A stretch of 16,327 nt of DNA from Methanosarcinales archaeon (lineage in GTDB: Archaea; Halobacteriota; Methanosarcinia; Methanosarcinales; Methanocomedenaceae), in the NCBI GenBank assembly GCA_030666885.1, contig DAOUWY010000014.1:1-16327 (forward strand), written 5' to 3'. This document shows positions 1 through 8,387 of this stretch, piece by piece. A program made the position numbers and the translations under genes. Position 1 is the stretch's first letter, and every line of letters begins with the position of its first letter. Under the pieces are notes generated by a model, which was not told where the DNA came from, made no database searches, and was given only the letters and a program-made list of their open reading frames with translations.

Positions 1-983
1 CAGTCGTCTCCATATACAAAGACAAAATCCATAAGTGCCATTTTGGCAAGATCTACCATCTCCACGTTGAGATCTCCCAGATCCACATTGCCGTCTTCGA
101 ACTCCCACCATCTTCGAACAGGCATGCCTGGAATTTCGATACATGTCGGGGTAAAGCACCTGGTATTAAAGTTGCCATTGAGCTGTTCCGGGACACCTTC
201 AACCATGAAATGATACCAGTCAAGCTCTCCATTGCGGTATTCGGGGGCAACAAGTGAGGTCTTCCCTCCATTGAAGGAGGAAACTCTGGATTTATACTCA
301 AGTCGCTGGGACTGCCAGGCTGACCCTTCGCCATCTTCGGGCACAGTATATAACCTGTCAAACCAGTCCATTACCTCCTGATGAGCTTTTTCGAGCATAT
401 TTGTATCAACATTTACTCCATCGGGAAGCGGAGGGACAGTTCCTTCCTGGATTTTTTCAAGCAGCTCCCCACCGTCAATTGCCCTTCCCTCCATTAGCTG
501 GAGGAATCTCATTGTGGCCCGGTCAACGTCTACTTCTTCGCTGCTGGCAGGACGCTCTACCGGGAACTTTTTTCGATATTCGCATATTACCGCATCTGCA
601 TCATTGGCAATTTCGGATCTGAGAAGCCTTTCGAACTGCTGCCCAACCACCACCCTGGTCCGCCAGTCCATCTCCACAGACTCCCTTTCAACAATGGCTT
701 CAAGAGGAGGCGCATTGGACAGACCAATAGGCCTCCCTTCCCCGAGTTTTATTTCATTAATTTCATCTGTCCTGTAAGAAACTTCCACCTGGACCGGAGA
801 GCCATTATCCTCTCCTTTGAACTCACCCATCTGCCACTGCCGCGCCAGCATCCATAATGGGTCTGCAGTGCGCGCTTCAATCCCCTGCGAGAGGTCTTCA
901 GAACGGCAATGCGGCTCAATATGGAGCCATGATTCAAATCCCTTAGTCTCAAAGTCATTTAAAATATCATCAATAATGCCCAT
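1..983 (-). CDS. Conserved protein of unknown function, partner of the giant protein upstream (3' end off window)
   Basis: This frame is open from an ATG at 983-981 to the window edge (327 codons, no stop), so the gene is partial. I read it by hand from the reverse complement. The product begins MGIIDDILNDFE and contains DPLWMLARQWQMGEFKGED near residues 41-59 and GMPVRRWWEFEDGNVDLGD near residue 295. From memory, DPLW-LARQWQ-GEF-GED and RWWEFEDG are hallmarks of an uncharacterised family found beside the large-core family encoded just upstream. No enzyme motif, signal peptide or membrane segment is visible. The start is well fixed: AGGAGG lies 6 nt before the ATG, and the preceding gene's TAG ends one base before it, so the two are almost certainly co-translated. 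Function unknown; a structural or complex-forming partner is an inference. Confidence 0.85.
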   Translation of the reverse strand, partial: MGIIDDILNDFETKGFESWLHIEPHCRSEDLSQGIEARTADPLWMLARQWQMGEFKGEDNGSPVQVEVSYRTDEINEIKLGEGRPIGLSNAPPLEAIVERESVEMDWRTRVVVGQQFERLLRSEIANDADAVICEYRKKFPVERPASSEEVDVDRATMRFLQLMEGRAIDGGELLEKIQEGTVPPLPDGVNVDTNMLEKAHQEVMDWFDRLYTVPEDGEGSAWQSQRLEYKSRVSSFNGGKTSLVAPEYRNGELDWYHFMVEGVPEQLNGNFNTRCFTPTCIEIPGMPVRRWWEFEDGNVDLGDLNVEMVDLAKMALMDFVFVYGDD

Positions 984-984
984 T

Positions 985-3900
985 CTAAACCTCCTTTGGT
1001 CTCATACAGATTTTTAAGACAGCAGCCAAACCATTTTCATTTTTAATCAAAATGGAATGAATGAGACCGGAAAAAGTGTAAGTGGAAGTCTCATCCTTTA
1101 GCTCTAATATGGAAGTATTTGGTACTTCCTGATTTTTTTCATCATATGCCGCTATTTCTGTCCCGGGTATGTCCAAAACCGTAATATCAACCGTTGTTGC
1201 CAGCGCTGGAAGTACAAAAGTGCAATCCTTACATTCCAGATAATTAAAATTTTCATTCGAAGATATTACTAGAGAATTATCACTATAATCACTATATATC
1301 CTGAATCCCTTTATAATCTTGTACCGTAATTCTTCTCCGTATTCGAAATTGTTGAAATCCAGACAGAATAATTCCTCCAAAAAGTTTTTCCAGACTAAGT
1401 GATAAAATCCATGTTTTTGATCGTACTTCAATTTTTCAGATTCGGTCTTCAGGAAAAGTGCTGGGGGGAAAGGTCCGCCATATTGCAGCGCTTTCGAATC
1501 CACAGTGCGGACTTTACCAAGGTCCATGGTGTCCCTTACAATATCAATGAGCTCATCGACCGTCCATCTCGATCCCCAATCTTCCATCTCTCCCGGCACA
1601 GCGAGCAATAACGATTGAGGTGGCTGGGAATTGGGCTGGTTGTAATAAAAGCTTAGACCTGTATCCACCTGTTTATCAGGTATTTTCTCCTCCCATTGGT
1701 ACACCAGGAGCCCTGCAAGTTTATTTGAATAATCTATTGTTTCTGGTGCCAGGCTGACAATTGATAAATACCCTTTTGGCCTCCCGTATTCTTTGAGACC
1801 ATTTTCTCTCTTTTCAATTTCGTCTTCTGTTCTATCTTTTTTTAGTTCCTCATCTGACAGAGCCAGCCAACCTTGCTCCTCGTCCCTGGGAAGCTGTGCA
1901 ACACGTAATGTGAAGGAGTCTGCCACGATTTCATCGAGTGTCCCACAATAATCCGAATCGCTGTCAATAGCCCTTGTACGCCAGGCATCGCAGGCCATTA
2001 TCGTGTCTTCAAGGTGCGAAAGGGCAGGACTGATCTGGGCTGCCTGGTGAAGCCACATGTGAATACGGGATGCATCCTGATAGATAGTCTGCAGATCCTG
2101 AGGATTGGGTGCCGTAAAAGTGGGCAGGACCATAAAACTATCACCAAACACCGCTTTCATAGCTTTAACGAGAATATTGATCGCTTTGTTATGGTTGCCT
2201 GGTTCTTTGAGGATATTTTCAATCCCATCTAATAATTTTTTACATTTGGAAAGGCGTTCATTAATCTCTTCTTTCGTGTTATCTTTCCGGCTTTCAAGTT
2301 CGGAATCGGCAAAAGGTGAAGACGGGATAGCACCCTCGATGCCAAATCTGCTTGCCTCTATTAGAATATCAATGATTTCCTCTTCATAATTACCGGTCGG
2401 TACCTGTAAGCTGTACAATATATCGTGAATGGTATCAGGACCTATGCCAGGAATATTGTCAATTTTTTCGATCGATGAAAACGTACCTTCGGGTAGTGAA
2501 TCCCTCACTTCAAGAATCTTACTTGCAAGCGATGAGCTTATCCCATAGCCTTGAGCATTTAAGAAATTCGGATCGTCTTTGATGCGTTCTACAATCTCTA
2601 AGGGATTTATGACCCCATTGAAGAAATCAACGACGATTTCATCACGTTTTTCAATCATTTCAAAACGTTCCAGCAATCCTGAAATGCCTTTATGGGCATC
2701 TTTGACCCGGTTAGACAGTTCAATGATATCATACAGTGCAGGTGTATCTTCATCCTCCTGGAGCCATAACGAATCTGGCCTTAAAAAGCTGACTTTACCG
2801 AGAAGATCCAGCACAGTCCGGCCAAGTTCAACAGCCTCGGCGGTACTTCGTGTGAAATGACCTGAAGCACGTTTAAAATCGAACCTGACCTCGGCACAAG
2901 CCGGCAGATTGCGCAGCTTTCTGATGAAATAGGCCATCCTCTGCTCAAGCTCTGTTTCCTCGCTGACCGGTTTGCCCGAATCATCCCTTCCCCTGTAGGA
3001 GAGCGGGAATGAAGACATATAGAGAAAATCCAGAGGACTTATATCGAGATCCTTCAGACTCACGAGGCATGGATCTAATATCTTCCTTAGTTCATTTATT
3101 GTAGATTCACCAATTCCCTGGACCCTCTTGAGATCCTCCAGTTGGGTATAATCACCATTCTTTTCGCGATCAGTAATAATGAGCTTTGCTTTTTCAGGAC
3201 CTATGCCGGGCAGTATCTCAAGTTCTTTAAAAGTGGCTTTGTTGAAGTCGATTTTTGTTATGTGCGCTACGCAGCCAACCTTGTTCATATCCCCCAGTAT
3301 ATCACTAAACCATGCGTCAAGCCGGGGCTCGGCCTTGCTACGAGGCCCCTGCCCACTATTTATTGATCCATTGAAGAGAATGCAGATCCGGTGGCCAAGC
3401 CCGGTTCCGCTTATCGGTGTCTGAATTGATTCAATTTCTAGGGGGCGGGCTTTTCCGGCAGCTGCGTCAAGGGCTGCTCCTGCACGCTCAAAATTTCCAT
3501 TTACAAGCTGGTACATGCTTTCTGTGAGAAGGAGATCTACCCTGCCGTCCTGACTGTCCATGACGGTATTCTCAATGAGCTCTTTAAGGTCTAACTCGTC
3601 CTGCTCAGGAACTGTGTTATTATTATCACTGAGCTTTTCTGAAATTAACTTGAAAACATCAACTTTAGGATCTTCCCATTTTTCCGCAAGAGCAAGGCCG
3701 TTGACCACATTACGTGCAGCAACTGCTTCAGCTATTTCACCAGCTTTTAGCTCTGTTAATTTATCTGCCACAAGAGGAAATGCCGATCGAAATTCATCGA
3801 TGTAGCAGTCCATTCCATTATCGTGCAGTCCTCTTTCAAACAGGTAGCCCAGGAGTGCTCCCAGCTCCTGCCCTTCCCGAACTCCATCCAATAGCCGCAG

Positions 3901-6900
3901 TGCCCGCCTTACCCTGTCAGATGTAAGGTTGATCCTGTAAGGTTTGCCTGTGTCCGAGTGCTTTTGTGTCAGGCAGGCATTCCTCAGGACTGCGGCTGCT
4001 GCAGCCTGGTCAGCGGAGGGAGCGTGAATATACTCTGCTTCTATGTAGTTACTCACTCCTTCCGGCTGTAGGTCTTCCAGCCAGCCATAGGCACCCAGGT
4101 AGATACCTTCGGGCTCATGCTCGCGCATGGCATGGAGACGTTGGGTTGCAAGGGATGTGAACCCCGCATCCAGTCTGTGAGTGTGCAGGTCCAGTATCCC
4201 CCTGAAAATGCTCTCCTTTTCGAAAATTGTTTCATCGATTGAATCTGGAAATTTAATCAATGATCTTATCCGTTCTTTTTTCGAAAAAACGTCCCCAAAA
4301 AGGATGAGTACATCACCTTTATTAATCTTGTCGCTGTTAAACTTGAAAACCTGTATAACTTTTCCGTCAAAAGGTGCATAATATTTATGTAAACCTATTG
4401 AACATAACGGAATGCCCTTGTTAACCACCTTACCTGCATTAACCCTAAAATATACATTCCCAATGTGATTGGATTTAATAGTGGTCGGAAAATCCAATCC
4501 GTCACTCCAGGATGTGTATTTTCGAAGTCTTGTATTTATGTCAATAGATGTGATAATGTCCTTTGCTTGTGATGTAGGAAAAATCCAGGGAGGTAAATTA
4601 TATATATCTGGATAAGGTGTTAATTGTATTAGTGGATCATCTTTATGGACTTCATTCGGATGAAAAATTTCTAAAACTTTCCCATCAGAAGGGGCATAGA
4701 AAGAATGATCAATATCACTCTGTACATCTTTTATAGAATATAACAATTCATTTTTTTTGACATATTGGCTTATATCTACGTTATATTCTACAATACCAGT
4801 ATGCTCGCAAGAAAGAATTTTTTCATGTGCAAATTGAAGTAGTTCATCATCTATTTTAACGTCGTTGTTTTTAGATTTGAAAACATTTATAACTTTTCCA
4901 GAACAAGTTGCATAATAATGTGACTCAATATCATTATGTGGATGTTTAACAATATATAACCGATCTTTATATTTAAATTCTTCCCCCACGTTTTTTATAA
5001 AAGTTATTTTACCGTGAAATTTGGAGTTTAAATTCAAATGTTCTTCGAAAAGGAGAATTTTTGATATGGGACCAAATTCATAAAAGACATAATTAGGATG
5101 ATAAATTTTTAATATCTTCCCATCAGATAGTGCAAAGTAATCATTCCCATCTACAGAACATAATAAATCGCCCTTTTTAACTACCGCCAAATTTTTTTTA
5201 TTAAAAAATACACTCCCATTATGTTTGGATGCAATTCTTTGAATAGGTGGACTTTTAAAATACAAAATGAGTAGTGTATCACCTTTATTTACCCAACAAC
5301 CATCAGACTCTACAACTTCTGAAACTTTCCCGTCTAATTGTGCACAATAACTATGTGGACCTACAGAACATAATAAATCGCCCCTTCTAACTTCATTACC
5401 TGCTTTTTTTTCAAAATATACTCTTCCGGTATGATTGGATACAATATCATCATGAGTAGGTATTATTTTTATGTGTCCTGATCTAAAATCATATAAAAAA
5501 GGTTCTTTTACAACAGGCCTGATTCCATAGCTTGTGGATACGGGCTCCATTGCAAGTATCTGAAGCAATTCATCATCCGGATCATCACTATCACCGGTGA
5601 TCCGCGGCACAAGTTCAGTATCTTTAGCCATATCAAGCCATTTTTTGTATAATTCGAAAAGTATGGCGTGCAGTTTGGTGTAGAATTCCACTTTAGAGTG
5701 TTCATCCAGCCCCGAGGCCTTCCATCCATTGATACGTGTCACTGGAAGTATGCCATATGGCTGGTCACCAATTCCTACCGCAGGTAAAGGCCCGCGTGCG
5801 GTGACAAATTCCGTGAAATGATCCTGCAACATCCCACGTGTATTATCACTTGGTGGATTTGATAGTGCAAACTTCAGAAAGTAGTCACCGAAAACCGGCC
5901 ATAATACTTTTTTTAACTCTCTTTCCTGTGGAGAATTATTAACATGTGCGTTCTCGATGTTCTTGAACAGGGCAGGATCCAGTCCAAAAGCCCTGGCCAC
6001 AACCTGGGAGTTATTACCATCGGCTTTAGCTTCTTCCACCCCCTCGCAACATTCAATGTCATATCTCTTCTCGTCATCAATTAAAGATTCTGAATACCCT
6101 GATTTCGTATTCATTGTGTTGTTGGTGGGTGTACCATAAGGCAAAAACGAAAAACCAGACGTATAGTGGTGATTATCTATCAGATCTTCCAGCATCTTCT
6201 GCCCTTCTGATGTCCCTGAGTACTTTATACCGACTGCAATAACCCTTGAGAAGTGTTTGTCTTCATCCGGGTCCAATGGAATCTTCAGGGCCATTCCGAT
6301 TTTCTCTGCCCTATCAAAATCATTCACCCAGCTTGAGTCCCCGTCAAAAAGATTCCCGTTAAACTCCTTTTCCGGATCTCCCATCAACGGTAACTCACAA
6401 GGTATCTGGTTTCCAATTGCCTTTTTAACGCATCCATCACCCTTGTAAAGACAGACAACAAATCGATCAGGAAATGTACGGACCCGGGGGGGATTTCCCC
6501 ATACACTCTGCTTGGACTCTGGCTTTTTCTCTACATTGATGAGCTCAGGCTTATCTTCAGCTCTGATGATCCATGCTGCGCGTTTTGAGCCAAAACGCTG
6601 CACCATCACACGCCATGCACTCCTCTTATCTTCATCTGATTTAGCACTGCTATATAAATTATATACTGCTTTTTCGTGATCATTCAAATCGCTTCTATGG
6701 GACTCTATTGAAACCTGATCAGGATAGATTCTTACCCACAGTTGATTATCCATGAACCTTGTTTCAAGCCGGACCGGGAAAAGAAGTACCGGGTAGTTTG
6801 TCTCCATATTAAATTTGAATTTACGAACTGTACCAGAGGAAAAACCGACAATTAAAACATTTCCCTTATTATCGATAGTTACATCCCTGCTCAGGGTTTC

Positions 6901-8172
6901 CCATGTACCTCTCGAAATGCACGACCAGACCTGACTCCCATCTGCACCATTGTACTTTGCGACAAATAAGTCTCTTTTTGCAGTGCTGGCAAGAAGCCCA
7001 CCGCCAAGATCCAAAGTACCTGAGAAATCTCCCGTGACAATGACATCTTCATTGCTGTCAATTGAAACAGCGTAACTATGAGCAAAATTAGTTTTTTTGC
7101 CGCCATAGTTGTGAGACCAGATATGATCCCCATCACCATTGAACTTTGCAATAAATACATCATTGTTACTTTTGCTGATTAAAGGTCCGCCGCCAAAATC
7201 CAGAGTACCGTTGAAATATCCCGTAATTACTAAATCACCGCTCTTGCTTGCAGCAACAGAATAGGCACGGGCTGAATCCCAACTAGGTCCGCATCCACCA
7301 AAGCTGCGCGACCATATATATTGACCGTCTGAACCACCTAACTTCACTAAAAATATATCTCTTCTGCCCGTACTGGATAGCTGCTTAACTCCAAAATCTA
7401 GTGTACCTGTAAAGTATCCAGTGATCAATACATTGTCCTGGGGGTCAATAGTGAGGCATTTACCCATGTCTTCCCACGTACCCTCAAAGCTGCTCACCCA
7501 AACCTTACTTCCGTCAATCCCTTTAAACTTAGCAATGAAAAAATCAGAGCCGCCAACACTTGTGATTTTTTTGTCCCCTATATTCACCGTGCCCGAGAAA
7601 TACCCTGTAACTATTAAGTCACTTTTTTTATCAATGGCGACTGAATACCCTTTGATAGAATCACGTTTAACGTTTTGACCGCCGAATCTGTGAGACCATT
7701 TATGACTGCCATTTGTACCTGTGAACTTCGCAATAAAAAGATCCTTTCTTCCAGTACTGGAAAGAGAAATACTGCCAAAATTTAAAGTACCTGAGAAATA
7801 TCCGGTAATAATTATGTCGCCTTTCTCATCAACAGCAATAGAATAAGCATATATAGAATTTTGACCTCTGCTGCTGAGACTTTTCGACCAGATATGACTT
7901 CCATCCTCTCCTTTAAACTTTGCAATAAAAATGCTGGTATTTCCCACAGCAAGTAATGTCCTACCAGCGACATAAAGCGAACCTGAAAAATAACCAGTAA
8001 TATAGAAATCTCCATTTGCATCCACAGTTATAGCATGTCCATAAGCGGTGTCACGAAGAGGATTCTGACCTCCGAAACTGTGAGACCAGAAGTGATTTGC
8101 ATCATCACCATCAAATTTCGCAACGAATACATCGTAAGCTCCGCTACTAATAAATGATTTTAAGGCAGTCAT
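985..8172 (-). CDS. Giant modular protein: SBBP beta-propeller + unknown core with inserted lipoyl-like and HhH domains
   Basis: A 2395-residue protein. Residues 1-455 are seven ~64-residue SBBP-type repeats (D-FIAKF-G...IWS-SFGG...ITGYFSGTL-FG), enough for one seven-bladed propeller. At Met456 a different core begins (METNYPVLLFPVRLETRF), continuing with QPYGILPVT (~804), EPEGIYLGAYGWLEDLQPEG (~1352), RVRRALRLLDGVREGQELG (~1400s) and a C-terminal region with PQSLLLAVP. I recognise these as signatures of a large uncharacterised family, from memory only. Five barrel-sandwich repeats (~911-1295) and two helix-hairpin-helix units (~1641-1697, ~1869-1921) interrupt the core. No signal peptide or membrane segment is seen, so it is probably cytoplasmic. 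The start is the first ATG after tandem in-frame TAA TAA; no Shine-Dalgarno precedes it. It is coupled to the gene at 983. Function unknown; scaffold or sensor is inference. Confidence 0.9.
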   Translation of the reverse strand: MTALKSFISSGAYDVFVAKFDGDDANHFWSHSFGGQNPLRDTAYGHAITVDANGDFYITGYFSGSLYVAGRTLLAVGNTSIFIAKFKGEDGSHIWSKSLSSRGQNSIYAYSIAVDEKGDIIITGYFSGTLNFGSISLSSTGRKDLFIAKFTGTNGSHKWSHRFGGQNVKRDSIKGYSVAIDKKSDLIVTGYFSGTVNIGDKKITSVGGSDFFIAKFKGIDGSKVWVSSFEGTWEDMGKCLTIDPQDNVLITGYFTGTLDFGVKQLSSTGRRDIFLVKLGGSDGQYIWSRSFGGCGPSWDSARAYSVAASKSGDLVITGYFNGTLDFGGGPLISKSNNDVFIAKFNGDGDHIWSHNYGGKKTNFAHSYAVSIDSNEDVIVTGDFSGTLDLGGGLLASTAKRDLFVAKYNGADGSQVWSCISRGTWETLSRDVTIDNKGNVLIVGFSSGTVRKFKFNMETNYPVLLFPVRLETRFMDNQLWVRIYPDQVSIESHRSDLNDHEKAVYNLYSSAKSDEDKRSAWRVMVQRFGSKRAAWIIRAEDKPELINVEKKPESKQSVWGNPPRVRTFPDRFVVCLYKGDGCVKKAIGNQIPCELPLMGDPEKEFNGNLFDGDSSWVNDFDRAEKIGMALKIPLDPDEDKHFSRVIAVGIKYSGTSEGQKMLEDLIDNHHYTSGFSFLPYGTPTNNTMNTKSGYSESLIDDEKRYDIECCEGVEEAKADGNNSQVVARAFGLDPALFKNIENAHVNNSPQERELKKVLWPVFGDYFLKFALSNPPSDNTRGMLQDHFTEFVTARGPLPAVGIGDQPYGILPVTRINGWKASGLDEHSKVEFYTKLHAILFELYKKWLDMAKDTELVPRITGDSDDPDDELLQILAMEPVSTSYGIRPVVKEPFLYDFRSGHIKIIPTHDDIVSNHTGRVYFEKKAGNEVRRGDLLCSVGPHSYCAQLDGKVSEVVESDGCWVNKGDTLLILYFKSPPIQRIASKHNGSVFFNKKNLAVVKKGDLLCSVDGNDYFALSDGKILKIYHPNYVFYEFGPISKILLFEEHLNLNSKFHGKITFIKNVGEEFKYKDRLYIVKHPHNDIESHYYATCSGKVINVFKSKNNDVKIDDELLQFAHEKILSCEHTGIVEYNVDISQYVKKNELLYSIKDVQSDIDHSFYAPSDGKVLEIFHPNEVHKDDPLIQLTPYPDIYNLPPWIFPTSQAKDIITSIDINTRLRKYTSWSDGLDFPTTIKSNHIGNVYFRVNAGKVVNKGIPLCSIGLHKYYAPFDGKVIQVFKFNSDKINKGDVLILFGDVFSKKERIRSLIKFPDSIDETIFEKESIFRGILDLHTHRLDAGFTSLATQRLHAMREHEPEGIYLGAYGWLEDLQPEGVSNYIEAEYIHAPSADQAAAAAVLRNACLTQKHSDTGKPYRINLTSDRVRRALRLLDGVREGQELGALLGYLFERGLHDNGMDCYIDEFRSAFPLVADKLTELKAGEIAEAVAARNVVNGLALAEKWEDPKVDVFKLISEKLSDNNNTVPEQDELDLKELIENTVMDSQDGRVDLLLTESMYQLVNGNFERAGAALDAAAGKARPLEIESIQTPISGTGLGHRICILFNGSINSGQGPRSKAEPRLDAWFSDILGDMNKVGCVAHITKIDFNKATFKELEILPGIGPEKAKLIITDREKNGDYTQLEDLKRVQGIGESTINELRKILDPCLVSLKDLDISPLDFLYMSSFPLSYRGRDDSGKPVSEETELEQRMAYFIRKLRNLPACAEVRFDFKRASGHFTRSTAEAVELGRTVLDLLGKVSFLRPDSLWLQEDEDTPALYDIIELSNRVKDAHKGISGLLERFEMIEKRDEIVVDFFNGVINPLEIVERIKDDPNFLNAQGYGISSSLASKILEVRDSLPEGTFSSIEKIDNIPGIGPDTIHDILYSLQVPTGNYEEEIIDILIEASRFGIEGAIPSSPFADSELESRKDNTKEEINERLSKCKKLLDGIENILKEPGNHNKAINILVKAMKAVFGDSFMVLPTFTAPNPQDLQTIYQDASRIHMWLHQAAQISPALSHLEDTIMACDAWRTRAIDSDSDYCGTLDEIVADSFTLRVAQLPRDEEQGWLALSDEELKKDRTEDEIEKRENGLKEYGRPKGYLSIVSLAPETIDYSNKLAGLLVYQWEEKIPDKQVDTGLSFYYNQPNSQPPQSLLLAVPGEMEDWGSRWTVDELIDIVRDTMDLGKVRTVDSKALQYGGPFPPALFLKTESEKLKYDQKHGFYHLVWKNFLEELFCLDFNNFEYGEELRYKIIKGFRIYSDYSDNSLVISSNENFNYLECKDCTFVLPALATTVDITVLDIPGTEIAAYDEKNQEVPNTSILELKDETSTYTFSGLIHSILIKNENGLAAVLKICMRPKEV
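990..995 (-). promoter_or_regulatory. Strong Shine-Dalgarno coupling the two genes
   Basis: AGGAGG on the minus strand sits 6 nt before the ATG at 983, inside the last codons of the 2395-residue gene (stop TAG at 987-985). The arrangement implies translational coupling. It is a much better ribosome site than the one in front of the upstream giant gene. Confidence 0.8.
2410..2568 (-). other. Helix-hairpin-helix module (second)
   Basis: Residues ~1869-1921 of the giant protein contain NFLNAQGYGISSSLASKILE and then IEKIDNIPGIGPDTIHDIL. The second hairpin has the clear PGIG motif; the first is weaker (YGIS). It probably derives from the same ComEA/(HhH)2 type as the first module and again sits between conserved core segments. 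Confidence 0.6.
3078..3252 (-). other. ComEA-like helix-hairpin-helix module (first)
   Basis: Residues ~1641-1697 of the giant protein read IDFNKATFKELEILPGIGP followed by an I-R-G-Y-L-DL pattern and VQGIGESTINELRKIL. Two hairpins, PGIG and QGIG, give the (HhH)2 layout of ComEA-type domains, which usually bind DNA non-specifically. It lies just before the conserved core motif VSLKDLDISPLDF and looks like an insertion in that core. Confidence 0.75.
4288..5440 (-). repeat. Five tandem biotinyl/lipoyl-like (barrel-sandwich) domains
   Basis: Within the giant protein (~residues 911-1295) a unit of about 70 residues recurs five times: G-V-F----G--V-KGDLLCSV ... YYA--DGKV--VF ... VNKGD-LL. It occupies roughly 5255-5440, 5045-5230, 4815-5025, 4605-4815 and 4288-4475; a ~40-residue linker separates the last two. 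The layout is that of biotinyl/lipoyl hammerhead halves, but the hairpin that normally carries the modified lysine (MKM or DKA type) reads GPHSY, GNDY or similar, so covalent cofactor attachment is unlikely. The DNA here is visibly more AT-rich than the flanking core. A stretch of over 20 identical bases recurs 210 bases apart at about 5151 and 5361, indicating recent tandem duplication. Confidence 0.75.
6810..8145 (-). repeat. Seven SBBP-type beta-propeller repeats
   Basis: Seven copies of a ~64-residue unit in the N-terminal 455 residues. The opening motif varies as DVFVAKF, SIFIAKF, DLFIAKF, DFFIAKF, DIFLVKL, DVFIAKF and DLFVAKY. Each is followed by a W-S strand and an ITGYFSGTL-type strand. 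Copy number seven fits a single closed seven-bladed propeller. The N-terminus begins at the end of a blade, as in Velcro-closed propellers. SBBP repeats are usually seen in exported or surface proteins, but no export signal is visible here. Confidence 0.85.
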
Positions 8173-8201
8173 AGTGGATTATTAATGCACCCCCACAACT
8201 A

Positions 8202-8236
8202 TGCCAATTTTAATGCAAAGTATATTTAAATTGGCA
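8202..8236 (-). promoter_or_regulatory. Inverted repeat spanning the TATA box (candidate operator)
   Basis: Perfect 9-bp arms TGCCAATTT (8202-8210) and AAATTGGCA (8228-8236) are separated by 17 bp; the distal arm overlaps the TATA box and the proximal arm lies just upstream of the predicted start site. This placement fits a dimeric repressor that blocks TBP/TFB access. The bound factor is unknown. The octamer TTAATGCA also occurs twice nearby (8182, 8210). Confidence 0.4.
8221..8230 (-). promoter_or_regulatory. TATA box of the giant-gene operon
   Basis: The minus strand reads TTTAAATATA, a near-ideal archaeal box A. A start site ~25 nt downstream would fall near 8200 and give a 5' leader of roughly 25-30 nt before the ATG at 8172. 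No other good TATA element lies closer to the start codon. Confidence 0.55.
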
Positions 8237-8387
8237 CTACTACATTATGAATACTTAACAAGAATACATTATAAAGGTTATCCAGATTTATGAAATTGTG
8301 AATTATAATTTTAAAGATATTCTATTAAAATCAATCTCAAGAAATTAAAATCTAATAATCGCGTAAAACGAATCATTATTCTACGTC

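Noticed and set aside
4288..5440. Functional biotin or lipoate carrier domains
   Set aside because: None of the five repeats has the conserved lysine hairpin, so only the fold, not the carrier function, is supported.
6810..8145. Regular ~190-bp periodicity as a possible CRISPR or non-coding repeat array
   Set aside because: The periodicity is that of the propeller codons; DNA copies are diverged, contiguous and in frame, with no spacer structure.
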